DNA of 64,000 nucleotides from Prochilodus magdalenae (lineage: Eukaryota; Chordata; Actinopteri; Characiformes; Prochilodontidae), in assembly GCA_024036415.1 (NCBI GenBank), contig JAMWET010000156.1:186001-250000 (forward strand), given 5' to 3'. The notes beneath the pieces are model-generated. The model saw only the letters and a list, made by a program, of their open reading frames with translations, was not told the origin of the DNA and did not search any database. Shown piece after piece: positions 26,291 to 38,228 of the stretch. Position 1 is the first letter of the stretch, and each line of letters begins with the position of its first letter. Position numbers and translations under genes: made by a program.

Positions 26291-26965
26291 GCTTGCGCAT
26301 GCCAACCCATAAGCATGGATTTATCTAGCATTCTCACATTTACATCAATGCATATGTATAGCATTTAATCCGTAAGTACATTACCGCCTATGAAGCATTA
26401 ATGAATGTTTGCCTGTCCGGTGGTTAGGAATAAACAAGCATAGGCCCGCATAATTAATCTGTTTGGACAGGGACATGAAAGGTGATCCATGCGAGAGCTA
26501 CACTAGCTCTGAGAAAGTGATCACTCAGTGTCTATGCACCAAAACAATGCAGTGACTCAAAGGTATTGGATCATAATCTGGTTGTAAATACAGGTGCTTT
26601 TCCAGACAAAATTAATGGCCGCGAATAAACGGTATAAACAGAACTCCCCGCTCCTCTGGCTAAGCGGAGAGGAGAGCTTAGTAAAGTGCCATAAGCTTAA
26701 AAAGAAGGGAAAAATGAACACCATGCATTTGTTACAGATATACTCATGATGGGGAAGCTGCAGAAAATCGATACATAATCAAGTCTACACCGCGAGAGCA
26801 ATATTCCCTCGGCCCATTTTCTCACCATATGGTGCGTATGCAACCCGGCAAAAAAGATACAAAGGCTGTCAGGCCCCGGACTAACGCCGTGGTTTTTAAA
26901 TTGATCATTTTCATGCCGATGCAGCAGCCATTTATGAAGAAAGCAGATATGCCATTCGGACTAGA
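26291..26965. promoter_or_regulatory. Candidate conserved noncoding block
   Basis: This is unique, CpG-containing sequence without an open frame of note. It holds words typical of developmental enhancers: 'gcattaatgaatg' (about 26396), 'gcataattaatctg' (about 26448), 'acaaaattaatggcc' (about 26607) and 'tttaaattgatcatttt' (about 26895). The call rests only on composition and motif density. Confidence 0.27.
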
Positions 26966-27449
26966 TGATATGAACTCAGAGTGTTTTTTGTTTTAGAAGA
27001 ATATAGAGTGCATTCAGACAAACAATTCCACAGGTGTTTTATATTTAACAAAAATGCCTATATATAAATGCATGGTTTAAGTAACAAAATGACAATAACC
27101 TGAATGATATTCACAAATGATGTGCCTAAATAGAAAACATACTTTATTATCGCATCTAAAGATGGTAAAATATTCTACATTTTAAACAGACTATATTCTA
27201 CATTGTAAATGAGCAACATTCTAAAATTACAATAGGCCATATTCTACATTTTACTTTGAGGTTGACTGCTTTATGTGGTTTACCTGTGCAAAAATCTAAA
27301 ATTTTATGTACAATTTAAGTTTTCAATGGCTTTTCCATTTAACTCCATTGAATAGCATTTTTTAAGTATTTACTGTGCCAACCTTTTCGTCTTTATAGGG
27401 GCTCCATTCTTCTCAGGAGCCTTACTTTAAGTTATTTTAAAGAAATATA
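26966..27449. other. AT-rich stretch, no supported gene
   Basis: Low-complexity AT-rich DNA contains a small local repeat of 'tattctacatt' (about 27171, 27191 and 27240). No gene is present. Confidence 0.55.
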
Positions 27450-28545
27450 CAGGGACATACAACAGTGCTTATGAATCTCTGAATATGCTAAATTTCTGCA
27501 GAAATATGACCTCTTCAGATTCTAACACTAAAAACAGATACAGGGAAAACAATTAAACAAATGAGACCAAAATATTATGGTCATTTATTTACTGGCGGTC
27601 TGGTTTAACAGAGCTGTGAGTGGTAAAAATATGTGAACCTTTAGGATTAGCAGATTTCTGATAGGGTAAAGTTGTTTTCAATCAGTGGAAAGATAATAAT
27701 CAGCTGTAAGTGGACATACTGTTGTATTTAAAGAGCAGGGATCAATCAAAGTCTGATCTTCACAACACATGTTTGTGGAAGTGTATCATAAAATGGAAAT
27801 AAGGTTCGGGCCTAATTCGGACACACGCAGATGAAATCCAAAGACGGGTTCAATAGCAGGCGAAATGACGATAACAAGGCTAACAGAAGCATAAAGAGAG
27901 ATCAAAGGATCCAAGTAACCAAAAAACAGAAAGCCAAAAGCCAAAAAAACAGAAGGACCAAGATGACAAGGCTCAGTATGCACTGAGCACAGAGACGATA
28001 CTTCACAATAAACCAGCTTAAATAGACCGTACAACAGGTCTAAACAATCAGTAATCACAACAGCCTGATCTAGGACAAGCTGCCACTTACATGCTGGGGG
28101 TCACATGATCACCCAAAGTATCCTGGGAAATTGAGTCCCCAGAGGCTAGGAGAAGCTGACAATTACCTTCCCTAGCAGTGGTTGACTAGAAAAAGATCTC
28201 GCCAAGACCAAAGTGTGCAATAGTTTGTGAGGCCAAAAAAGGGTCTCTTCTAAGCAATTAAAGTGGCTAATGGTAATACACATGAGTCCCCAAGGAGATC
28301 ACTGAACAACAAAATGGGAAGTCAGAGGAAACAATGTTTGGTGGACGAATAAAACCAAAAAAGATTTAGAGGGGTTGTGTTTGAAAAAAAAAAAAGAAAA
28401 TACTGCATTCCAGCATAAAAACCACAAACATGGTGGTGGTAGCATCATGGTTTGGCCCAGTCCTGCTGCATCTGTGTCTGGCTGTCTTTCCATAATTGAC
28501 GAAACAATGAATTCGGAATTATATCAGCAAATGCTAAATAAATAA
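27450..28545 (+). pseudogene. Tc1/mariner-like transposon, split by a later insertion and 3'-truncated
   Basis: The 5' non-coding end (27450-27787) includes 'gcagaaatatgacctcttc', 'atgagaccaaaatattatgg' and 'aacacatgtttgtggaag', which lie in that order upstream of the transposase start in one fish Tc1 lineage. The coding remnant resumes at about 28215 ('tcttctaagcaattaaagtg'). It reads WTNKTKKDLEG at 28342-28374 where the family has WTDETK, so both acidic residues are changed. HGGGSIMVW follows at about 28429-28455. The copy stops near 28545, before the third catalytic residue. The interval 27788-28200 does not belong to the element. The minus-strand frame over 28299-28493 is a shadow. Confidence 0.8.
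27788..28200. repeat. Unclassified insert inside the Tc1 copy
   Basis: About 410 bp of A-rich sequence ('ccaaaaaacagaaagccaaa', 'gggggtcacatgatcaccc') replaces the first part of the transposase coding region. No terminal repeats, poly-A tail or clear target duplication could be seen, so the mechanism is open. The texture resembles untranslated sequence of fish retroelements, but I could not assign it. A 90-codon minus-strand frame is present with no recognised domain. Confidence 0.5.
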
Positions 28546-29215
28546 TTTTCACAGTTTAGTTACACTGATGGACTGTATGGACATGCAGTACCATATTTTT
28601 AATTATATGAATCCTGCAATCTGCAAACTGACGTGAAAGCTACACAGGAGGTTGTTTCTGAAACTCTTTGATGCTCCTGTGTGGGCCAGACAGGGATCAG
28701 AAGAGCGACGGAGGGGGATTCGTGATCTGCCCTGGAGGCAGATGGGATAGGGAGGGCTCTCTCTGCTGTCTTGTCCCCCAGGAGCGAATCCCCCTATCTT
28801 GGCTTTAGCCCCCAAATCTTCTCTCCGACATCCATCAGCAGCGTATTAGCATCAGCCGCAGATCTACGCCAGATGCCACTACATCCTCCCTCTCCTCGGC
28901 GCCCCATTGATCGCAACGTGCTGTTATCAGTTCAATGCATTTGGCAGCTTGACTTTCTGAAGAGCTGAAAAGTTACAGTTAAGTTGCATGCTTTGCGGGG
29001 GAAATCTCTTGAGGGCAAACCAGCAAGACGTCTTGATATCTCTTTTTTCACATGACGTAACACTACAGCACATTCAGACTCGCTCTACCTCACACAATAC
29101 AAATCTGGCCAAGGAGGTGCGTTTTTGAAAACAAGAACCCCAGAAAAAATAAACTGTCCTGTGCTACTCTGTTCAAAGGAAATGATGGAATTACATATTT
29201 ACAGTATGTTTACAT
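28546..29215. other. Non-genic stretch
   Basis: There is no supported gene. Bases 28690-28960 are GC-richer with CpGs ('gcgacggagggggattcg', 'ctcctcggcgcc') and could include regulatory sequence. Confidence 0.45.
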
Positions 29216-29925
29216 AAACTCATCATCAAAAGTATAGTAGTTGCACCCAGAAGAAATCAGCCAACCGTAGTGAAACTTGGTGGGTAGGTTTTACACTGAG
29301 ACATGCGAATGGTTCAAGTTTCATGCTTGGCCGTAAGGTAGTGTAAGCAAGGATGGGCCTCATCGCTGCATCTGACTGACTCAAACAGCCATAATGGCAG
29401 ACATGACTCCTCCATGAGTCATCCTGTTGCATGCAGACATGCATGCAGACCATTATGACAAATGCCCTTAACACCAAGTCAGCGTCGCCAAAGACTGCAG
29501 TGGTGTGGTGCCAGACTGTCATGGAGGGACTCAGAATGACAGCATGTCTTTTTCAATGACGAGTCCCACTTTTGTTTGGTGGGGACAACCTACGAATCTG
29601 TGTGGGGAGGCAGCGTGGTGACAGCAAAGATGAACAATTTATTTGTCATGTGACCAGAACCTTCACCCCTACCGTTAAGTCTGCAGAAACTCCAGAAGAA
29701 CATTCAAGCTGAGATGGATTATCACAGGACACCATTAGGAACCTCTACAACACCATGATGTCTGGCATGTTGCGTTAGCAACCATGGTGGCTCAACGCCA
29801 TACTGAGAAACTCTACTTCTGTATGTGTAGCTTAGTAAATAATGTCCATATCAGTCTAAATTGATCAGCATGTATTGTTCCTGGTAACCTTTATCTTCCT
29901 CCCCAGCAGTAAAACACAGCACTTC
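29216..29925 (+). pseudogene. Tc1/mariner-like transposon, same family as the copy at position 1
   Basis: This plus-strand copy keeps part of the catalytic core: FFNDESHFCLVG at about 29549-29584 holds the second catalytic aspartate and the conserved DES. The C-terminal end CVSNHGGSTPY with stop TGA lies at 29771-29806. The left end 'catcatcaaaagtatag' followed by 'gttgcacccagaag' matches the outer ends of the short derivative at 35037-35315 and serves as the 5' terminus. The region that should contain SPIE is deleted between about 29640 and 29690, and frames are broken. A 98-codon minus-strand frame over 29226-29522 is antisense. Confidence 0.8.
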
Positions 29926-30566
29926 CTCTTATAAATGTGATATTGAGTTAGATGTCTTATTATGATGACTTATTGAGACTAACTGGTTCAAAACTTTAAA
30001 CTAAAGATCACCAATAGAACAGGATAACACACATCTCACAGCGAATAAGCAGGCATTGCTAGGAAATGACCCATGCACAATGTGCATTTTTGGCACTGCA
30101 GGCCAATAATAGGAGCACACTGTGCAATCTGACATGAAGCACATGTGAAAATAAATGATATCACAGTCCGCCCCAGAATTTGACCACAATTATATCCCAT
30201 ATGCAATGAATTAGATCATACTTATACAACCTACTTACCCTAGCAACAGGCTTCTAGTGATCAAAGTCTTATACAAAGTGAGATTTTACCAGCAGTGCAC
30301 TCCACCGACTGTGAGTTTATTTAAAGGATAGATTAACCAGTACATATTAAAAGTGCTAAAACCGTTCAGTAATTAAAGTCATTCTAGAATTAGCACGAGC
30401 CACTGACAGATGAAGCTGCACTGCAACACTACGCCTCCATACAGGGATAAGTACAGTGATTCACTTCCCTTCAAAATCACCATTAATAAGCAGACAAATA
30501 TACATACACTGAAAAAAGGGCATCAAGTCTTCAGTATTAGATTACAAATACACACTGCACACCACA
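29926..30566. other. Non-genic stretch, no supported gene
   Basis: I see no gene or assignable repeat. Confidence 0.5.
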
Positions 30567-30728
30567 ACTGGCCACTTTATTAGAAACACCTAACTTAAAC
30601 ATCCACTTACTGGTCACTTCATTAGAAATATTTACCTTGTACATCCAGTCACTGACCACTTTATTAGAAACATCTACCTTGTACTTCCACACACTGGCCA
30701 CTTTATTTGGAACATCCATCTGTGTTTG
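30567..30728. repeat. 42-bp tandem array (about 4 units), same unit as at 11962
   Basis: Four diverged units of 'actggccactttattagaaa' plus 'cacctacctt' and a variable 'gtacatccactc'-type spacer. The unit is the reverse complement of the 11962-12290 unit and is in the same orientation as the array at 56436-56708. It precedes a foldback half-element at 30920. Confidence 0.88.
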
Positions 30729-30919
30729 ACAACCTACACATAACGTGGTCAAAACCTTTAATACATTGCATTACTAATTAGGTCTTAATATGCAGTACAT
30801 TATTAAGATTATTTGTATTTCTTGTTATTTGTTTTTGACCAATAGCATAACTCAAAGAAACATAGTCTTATCCAACTGTCCTAGTTTCTATGATTTACAA
30901 CAACAGAGCCCATAGCTCA

Positions 30920-31245
30920 TCTTGTTGGTCATCCTGAAGCTCTTTATCAGTGGTCACAGAATGCTGCCTACAGGACGTTGCCAACAGGACGCTGTTGGCT
31001 GAGTAGTTTTAGTTGGTGAACTACTGGGGACACTGAGCACAACACACACCAACATACTGATACATGTTCTGTGGTGGTTCTGTGTGGGTCCTGACCATTG
31101 AAGAACAGGGCAACACAGTATACAGAGAAACAGACTGACTACAGTCTGTAATTGTAGAACCATAAAGTGCTTCTATATGGTCAGTGGAGCTGATAAAATG
31201 GACACTGAGAGTAGATACAAGGAGGCATACTTAATGTAAGCTAGT
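30920..31245. mobile_element. Right half of a foldback element (sister of 25053-25730)
   Basis: Shares 'ctttatcagtggtcacag', three units of the 14-bp repeat (30957-31003), 'cctgaccattgaagaacagg' and 'gtgcttctatatgg' with the family. Its left half is missing. The terminal 42-bp array at 30567 may be the displaced left end of the same insertion, with about 190 bp of unrelated sequence between. A short (TA)6 lies just outside at 31249-31261. Confidence 0.72.
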
Positions 31246-32679
31246 CAGTATATATATATATGCTCTAACACTAAAGACTATAGACCAGCATATGGATCTA
31301 TAAGATCAGAGTTGCTAATAATGTGGATTATTAGTGTCTATATACGTAGTGCTTCTTGACCTTTCAACAGACTGAAAACAAGGTAGAATCACATCCAATA
31401 TAAACATCTTTTTGTAAAACAGGCTCGATCAGGATCCACATATGTGCTGCTCCTCTTGTTCTCCAAGCCTAAGCCTCTAAGCGCTCTTCAGGAGCAGCTC
31501 CAAGCTTTGGAGAACAAAGAGAGCGAGTATTCAGAGTTTTTTACTAAATAATGGCTGCTCTCCTTTGGAAGGGCACTGCCCACTGCCTCAAGGCGGATTT
31601 ATTGCCGTAAAGTACAGGTTTATTGATATGCTGATTAGAATTTCTTAACTTGAAAGCAGGAATTGCCCCTTCTTTTTCACTTTTCTTCTCGTCCTGTTTA
31701 ATTGACGTGCAATCAATCAGAAGCTGCGCGATCGAGTCGGTCTTTCCTTGCTCAAACAGCAGCCATTATGGGGAGCTGTCATTTTTTCTCCCTTTTTTGA
31801 CTTCCTCCCCGCTCGGAAGGCAGGTAATTGACCTTGGCTCAGAAAAAAAAAATACTGGACATATTTGACACATGGCATGGTAAAATCACATTGGCTTTCT
31901 CAGGCAGGTACTACCATTAAGCCTCCAACGATGGCTCACAACTGACACGTTCTAGACCTGCCATATGCCTTGACAAACCATAAACACATACACAAACTAC
32001 AGGTAATTATGAAAAGAAGGCCATGTCAGTTCCAGTGGTCAGAGCCTATAATTCCGCAAGTCAAACCGATCCCTGTTTCGCGGCCGTCCTGCTGAGCTTC
32101 CGCTTGTTGAAAACGGCAGGCCTAATGCAACTCTCACTGACCATTATCATGCACGATTGATTCAATCAGTGAACTAGCATTAAATTGAGCAGCGATGGTC
32201 CTCGTGTTGTGAGCTGACAGCCAATAATCCTGTTATTTGCAGTGATTGGGCAAAGTGGAGATGGGGTGGAGGTTATCAAGAGGGGCTTTCCAGAGGGACT
32301 GAAATCACTGGAAAAGGTGATCATCGTTATGGTGGGCTGATAGGAAGGCTGAGATATGTCTCCTTCAAGTCTCTGGCACAGAAAGGACAAGTAATTGCTC
32401 CTGAAACCAATCAAGGTCTGGTGCTCCTATTCGCACTGATTCTAAGAACATACATAGAGCTTCAGAAACGCAGAGACAAGGCCGAGCACAGGGGTTCCAA
32501 GAAGGCCAACCTTACCTTACATATGTAGGAAAGATAATGAGGCAACAGATCAAATGCTAGTCTATTCACTGATTAATTTACCTATTATACCTTCCTCTAC
32601 CTTTGATTCCTCATTTAAAGTCACCTGTTTTGATGTAACGTGTTTTTATGAAGAAATGAAACCCAGTACACCGCCAGGT
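31246..32679. other. Non-genic stretch, no supported gene
   Basis: There is no supported exon or transposon. Bases 31640-31830 and 32080-32260 are unique, moderately CpG-containing DNA ('gtgcaatcaatcagaagctg', 'gcgcgatcgagtcgg') and may include regulatory sequence. The open frames at 31650-31868 and 32166-32414 lack domains. Confidence 0.45.
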
Positions 32680-33177
32680 TTAATAATAATAATAATAATA
32701 ATAGGTTACACTTATATAGCGCCTTTCACAAACCCAAGGATGCTTTACAAAAAAAAACCAACAACAGCAAAAAAAAAAATCATGAAGAATGAAAATGTTT
32801 AGAGAAAAGGTAAGTTTTTGAAAAAAAGGGAGTTTTGAAGACGGAAAGAGAGGGTGAAGTGCGTATAGATGAGGGTAGGGAGTTCCAGAGTGTGGGGGCA
32901 GCAACACTAAATGACCTGCCACCCATAGAGGAGAGCCTGAACCTAGGAACAGCTAAGAGACCAGAGTCTGAGGACCTTAGCTGACGTGATGGAACGTAAG
33001 GATGAAGGAGGGCTGACAGATAGGTGGGTGCTAGGCCGTGTAGGGCTTTAAAGGTCAGGAGAAGGATCTTATAATGGATGCGCTCTGTAACTGGTAGCCA
33101 GTGTAGCTGAAGAAGGATGGGGGTGATGTGTGTGGATTTCTTGGTGCGGACTAAGACTCTGGCTGCGGAGTTTTACA
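32680..33177 (-). mobile_element. LINE 3' region with ATT-type tail
   Basis: On the minus strand this is the 3' end of a fish non-LTR retrotransposon. At the left edge the tail is (ATT)n at 32680-32703, next to 'gaaaggcgctatataag' on the minus strand. On the plus strand the body contains 'gggagttccagagtgtgggg', 'gctaggccgtgtagggc' and 'ctggtagccagtgtagctg', a set of blocks I recognise from a widespread teleost LINE 3' untranslated region (RTE/Expander-like, family unverified). The copy is 5'-truncated near 33177, with no reverse transcriptase sequence. Plus- and minus-strand small frames over it are artefacts. Confidence 0.7.
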
Positions 33178-34244
33178 GGGAATCACGTCTGAACTGACAT
33201 TAAACTTACAGCATCACTGTTTAACCTCTGGTGGTGAGTTTGGGAATGGCAACCTGCTGAACTCCGCACTTCTCTCTGCCACAGTCCCCATTTTATTTTG
33301 CTTCTTCAAGTTGTCACTTCCCTGATGGTGAGGATTCGCCGTCCTTTGCTTTGTCCTGTGCTATAATCTACTATCTACCTACAGTCTTCCATTGTTACTT
33401 CTCACAACACATAGTGGTTATCCACTGGTAGATTAGCACGGGTGAATAAGCGCCGATGTGTACTACTCATTAAGCAGCCCTGCCCAACATGCTCAAATCA
33501 TTCGTACAGCGTTGCAGCTCAGTGTTCTAAACGTTTTATTGTGTTTTTAATGTCACCTCAGTTCAGACTGCCCTGATAAGCTGATTTAGCCATACTGAGA
33601 TGGGGATAGTTTTACACAGGAAGGTGGGGTCATACGTTCCTCAGTGATTTTAGCCTAATATTAATGCACTTACAGCATCATGTCAGTCATTTTAGCAAAA
33701 AGACCCCTCAGAGGTGCAATGCTTTTGGCAGCTTTAAGTAAGTCATTATGTAGTGTAGCTTATAGCCTACACATGTGTTATGACCATGCAGATGCTAATT
33801 TGCTAGCTAAAATGTTCATTATTACTAAAAGTGGGGTATAAGATTACCAATCCGTTACCATTAAGGTTACCATCCTCTTCTTTATCAGGGGTCTCAGGAT
33901 GCTGTATTCTTGGTGTGAATCAGAGATTAATTTTACAGACGTCCTGTAGAAAAAAAAAAATTACCTGCCCATGTACAACTAATGCCGTCCCTCCGGCTTT
34001 AGACTATCAAAACATGCTAACTATTCTTTTAAGGCTGGAAACATTTTCTGATGAGGACATTGACCAGCTTCTTTAAAGAGTTCTTTGGTTTAGTTCTGGC
34101 ACCTGAAGCATTATAATAATGACTACACCATTTAGGTTGGAATGGGTAATTCAAGCAAGTAGCTGAAATCAGCCTTGCAGTTTTAATGCTGGCAGAATTT
34201 GATCTTTCTACTTCTACAACCACACCAAATTCACACAGCTTCTT
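33178..34244. other. Non-genic stretch, no supported gene
   Basis: A poly-A run lies at 33949-33960. No gene or assignable repeat was recognised. Confidence 0.5.
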
Positions 34245-34356
34245 CAAAAAGCGTGATGTTTCTTTGTACAGCCAGTCCGTTCTGGGCAACTGTAGAAACA
34301 TTGAAGCCTTACACAGCAATAGATCCCCCTCTAAATTTCACACACTGCTCCTTTAA
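34245..34356 (-). repeat. Short fish interspersed repeat fragment
   Basis: On the minus strand it begins 'ttaaaggagcagtgtgtg', continues 'aaatttagagggggatc' and includes 'cagttgcccagaacgg'. I recognise this order of words from an abundant teleost short repeat. The other end is not clear. Element class (SINE-like or MITE) is not resolved. Confidence 0.5.
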
Positions 34357-35036
34357 CAATCCTTTTTGTTACATACAATAAACATCCAGTTCTATGCTGA
34401 GTCTTCCAACAATACAGCAAATGGATGCACTGCCTGTCATAGCGTGCAACCTCAGGCCTGCAGAGAGAATCTGCAGAGTCAACTGCACCGACCACCCATT
34501 ATTTTAATTATTGTGTCTCTCACTGAGTGACTGAGTCACTGACTGTCTGACTGGTAATCATTATTGATTAAGTTTAGGCCTTAAATGGCTAAAAAAAAAC
34601 TCCCTCATGCACTTCATGATTCATACACTGAATGAAACAATGGAGCTGGGAATTCAAGGGCCCGATACATGACTTCAAAGGACTGGATGACAATGGAAGC
34701 GTGGCATTCATAATGAGATAAACTTCATTAAACCAATCTGCATTCACAACGCACCTTGCACTTCCTAACTAGGCTGTAGACGCAGCAGGAGCAGGCCATG
34801 CATGTCTGTGTGGGTGTGGGAGTTTATCAGGCTACGTTTGTGAGTGAGAGAGTAAGAGAGAAGAGCGGGAGAGTGATATACAGACAGGTACACAAACAGT
34901 CTACAGGCACATTGCTATAGTAGAGATAAGGAAAAGTAAGAAGTGTTATATGCATATACAGAACTTTTAAAATGTCAGCATCCTTCATTTAATTTCCAGT
35001 CAGAGGAGCTATTAGTGACCAGTTATACGTTCATCA
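34357..35036. other. Non-genic stretch, no supported gene
   Basis: No gene was recognised. Imperfect purine tracts occur at about 34843-34875 ('gagagtaagagagaag'). Confidence 0.5.
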
Positions 35037-35315
35037 TTAAAGGAATAGCTGCACCCAGAAGGAAGAGTTGGATTGCGGTGCTGTTGGGAAGGAAGATAAA
35101 GGTTACCAGGAACAATAAATGATGATACATTTAGACTGATGTGGACAATATTTATTGAGCTATGTTTGCTAACGCAAGATGCCACATGTCTGGGCATAAA
35201 GTTGTAGAGGTTGCTAATGGTGTCCTGTGATAATCCATTCCATGCAGTTTGAATATTGTTCTGGGATTCCTTCTGGATTTATCTATTTGTGAAACTATTA
35301 TTTTGATGATGAGTG
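35037..35315 (-). mobile_element. Ends-only derivative of the Tc1-like family at 1 and 29216
   Basis: A 280-bp minus-strand copy keeps the C-terminal coding end and 3' flank of the family. On the minus strand these read 'atggattatcacaggacacc' followed by 'gcgttagcaaacatag'. They are joined directly to the family's 5' outer end, minus-strand 'catcatcaaaataatag' at about 35300-35315. The left end carries 'agctgcacccagaagg', an inverted partner of 'gttgcacccagaag' at 29240. Nearly the whole transposase gene is missing, including all catalytic motifs, so this is a MITE-like deletion derivative. Confidence 0.75.
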
Positions 35316-36165
35316 AATATAGACTTCTTTCCAAATCATCCACTTGTGCCTAACAACGGTCCAAGACATGGTGGACCATCAACATCAGATCTCTATCAGA
35401 TAAACATCACCAAATCAACAAAGCTTTCTGCTTTAAGCCCCACTCCTGTCTATTCTTCCACTGTGGGGAGACAACTCAGCACTATGGGGCTGGAATAGTG
35501 TTGCACTGAAAGCGATACTGTATCGGTATCAAAGCCAGTACTGGCACTTTAGCAAATTAATGTTAGCCCAGATTGATATTGAAAGACTGGAAGTGCTGGA
35601 CTCTTGGAGTAATGACGACCTTTAGCCTTGTGTTAGCGTTTAGCATAGCAATCTGTTAGCAGGGCTAGTGTGTCCACATGACCCACCTGGGGTGCACCAC
35701 AGTCAGTCAGCTGTATCACTCAGCAGTGGGGTCTCAGAACTTAATGGTTTAAAGCAAGTCAGAAAACTTGATGGCTTGATGACTTTACTGCTTGGTGATT
35801 ATGACACTGACAGCATGGATGCCTCAGAGAACGCAAGGAGCTCCAGTTTCTAGCCTTACTGGAAATGACACCTCACGCTATCCAGGCCTCTGGAGTTTGG
35901 CTTCGTCCTAGTGTTCCTATGAGACATTGAATGTCATTATCTCCAGTTTCCTGAAGATTACAAGGAGAAGTCTTGTGCGGTTGCCAGGAGTGCTCAATGA
36001 GCAAGACTCTCCGCAAGGCTGCCTACGGGGAAACAAAGGTTGGATACATATTTGTGAGATTGCAGGGTTTGTATTTCCAGAAGGCTAACAATGTGATCCA
36101 GGGCATGTTGGAAACATGGGGAACTTCCCACTTACGACCTGCCAAATCTGGCTTTGTCACAGTGT
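35316..36165. other. Non-genic stretch; possible old repeat around 35500
   Basis: 'gcactgaaagcgatactgta' and 'tcggtatcaaagccagtac' (35503-35545) resemble a fish interspersed repeat with alternating 'gatac/gtatc' words, at low confidence. No gene is supported. Confidence 0.35.
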
Positions 36166-36387
36166 TTAACCTCCTGACCCCAGCGTCCTCATATGAGGAC
36201 ATTACATTTCTGCTTCTCTGCACCATGATTGACCCTTTGGCCTCATATGAGGACACTGCTCTTTGCCAAAACAACTTCCTGCACAAAGACAACGTTTAGT
36301 TTTTATACTTGTTGGGTCCTACTAATCACAAAAAGCTGGGAGAAAGTAAAACTGCACACCAAGCAAGTCCGGGTCTCAGGAGGTTAA
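36166..36387. mobile_element. piggyBac-like MITE flanked by TTAA
   Basis: A 214-bp non-coding element lies between two TTAA tetramers (36166-36169 and 36384-36387), the target duplication used by piggyBac elements. Its ends are imperfect inverted repeats: left 'cctcctgaccccagcg' (36170 on), right minus-strand 'cctcctgagacccgga'. Inside, the palindrome 'tcctcatatgagga' occurs twice (about 36186-36199 and 36241-36254). It has no transposase and would depend on an enzyme encoded elsewhere. Other TTAA-using families such as Kolobok cannot be excluded. Confidence 0.72.
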
Positions 36388-37675
<1,288 letters not shown>

Positions 37676-38208
37676 CAGGGGTTGGACAATGAAACTGAAA
37701 CACCTGTCATTTTAGTGTGGGAGGTCTCATGGCTAAATTGGACCAGCCTGGTGGCCAGTCTTCATTAATTGCACATTGCACCAGTAAGAGCAGAGTGTGA
37801 AAGTTCAGTTAGCAGGTAAGAGCACAGTGCTGCTCAAAATACTGCAATGCACACAACATTATGGGTGACATACCAGAGTTCAAAAGAGGACAAACTGTTG
37901 GTGCACGTCTTGCTGGCGCATCTGTGACCAAGACAGCAAGTCTTTGTGATGTATCAAGAGTCACGGTATCCAGGGTAATGTCAGTATACCACCAAGAAGG
38001 ACGAACCTCCACCAGCATCACGTAGTGACCTGGCCACTATCCTGCAAGAAGAATGGCCTAAAATCCCTCTGACCACTGTGCAGGACGCAGTATATGTCAT
38101 TCCCAAGACCAACTGATGCTGTATTGGCTGCAAAAGGAGGACCTACACCATACTAATAAATGATTGTGGTCTAAAACCAGGTGTTTCAGTTTCATTGTCC
38201 AACCCCTG
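37676..38208 (+). mobile_element. Internally deleted Tc1/mariner-like transposon with perfect 31-bp terminal repeats
   Basis: The terminal repeats 37676-37706 (begins 'caggggttggacaatgaaac') and 38178-38208 are exact inverted copies over 31 bp, and TA lies on both sides, the Tc1/mariner target duplication. The 533-bp element keeps the start of its transposase gene (37861-38025) and the coding end. The latter reads DLATILQEEWPKIP from 38027 and, after a one-base shift, PRPTDAVLAAKGGPTPY with stop TAA near 38159. The catalytic core (all three acids) is deleted, so it is non-autonomous but keeps what a related transposase would need to move it. Identical ends suggest it is the youngest Tc1-type insertion in the window. 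Confidence 0.93.
37861..38025 (+). pseudogene. N-terminal DNA-binding remnant of Tc1-like transposase, open for 54 codons
   Basis: From ATG at 37861 the frame stays open to TAG at 38023-38025. It begins MGDIPEFKRGQTVGARLAG and continues with SVTKTASLCDVSRVTVSRVM, a typical helix-turn-helix (KT-A-L-DVSRVTVSRV) that in full-length relatives binds the terminal repeat. The stop falls at the junction of the internal deletion. The remaining C-terminal coding sequence is in another frame. If expressed it could only be a short DNA-binding peptide. Expression is not shown and no promoter is evident. Confidence 0.75.
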
Positions 38209-38228
38209 TATATATATATATATATATT

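Noticed and set aside
27786..28058. Minus-strand 90-codon hydrophobic frame inside the split Tc1
   Set aside because: It lies within an A-rich repeat-like insert. Poly-T on the reverse strand gives Phe/Leu-rich peptides without meaning.
29226..29522. Minus-strand 98-codon frame
   Set aside because: Antisense to the Tc1-like element at 29216-29925, with no domain of its own.
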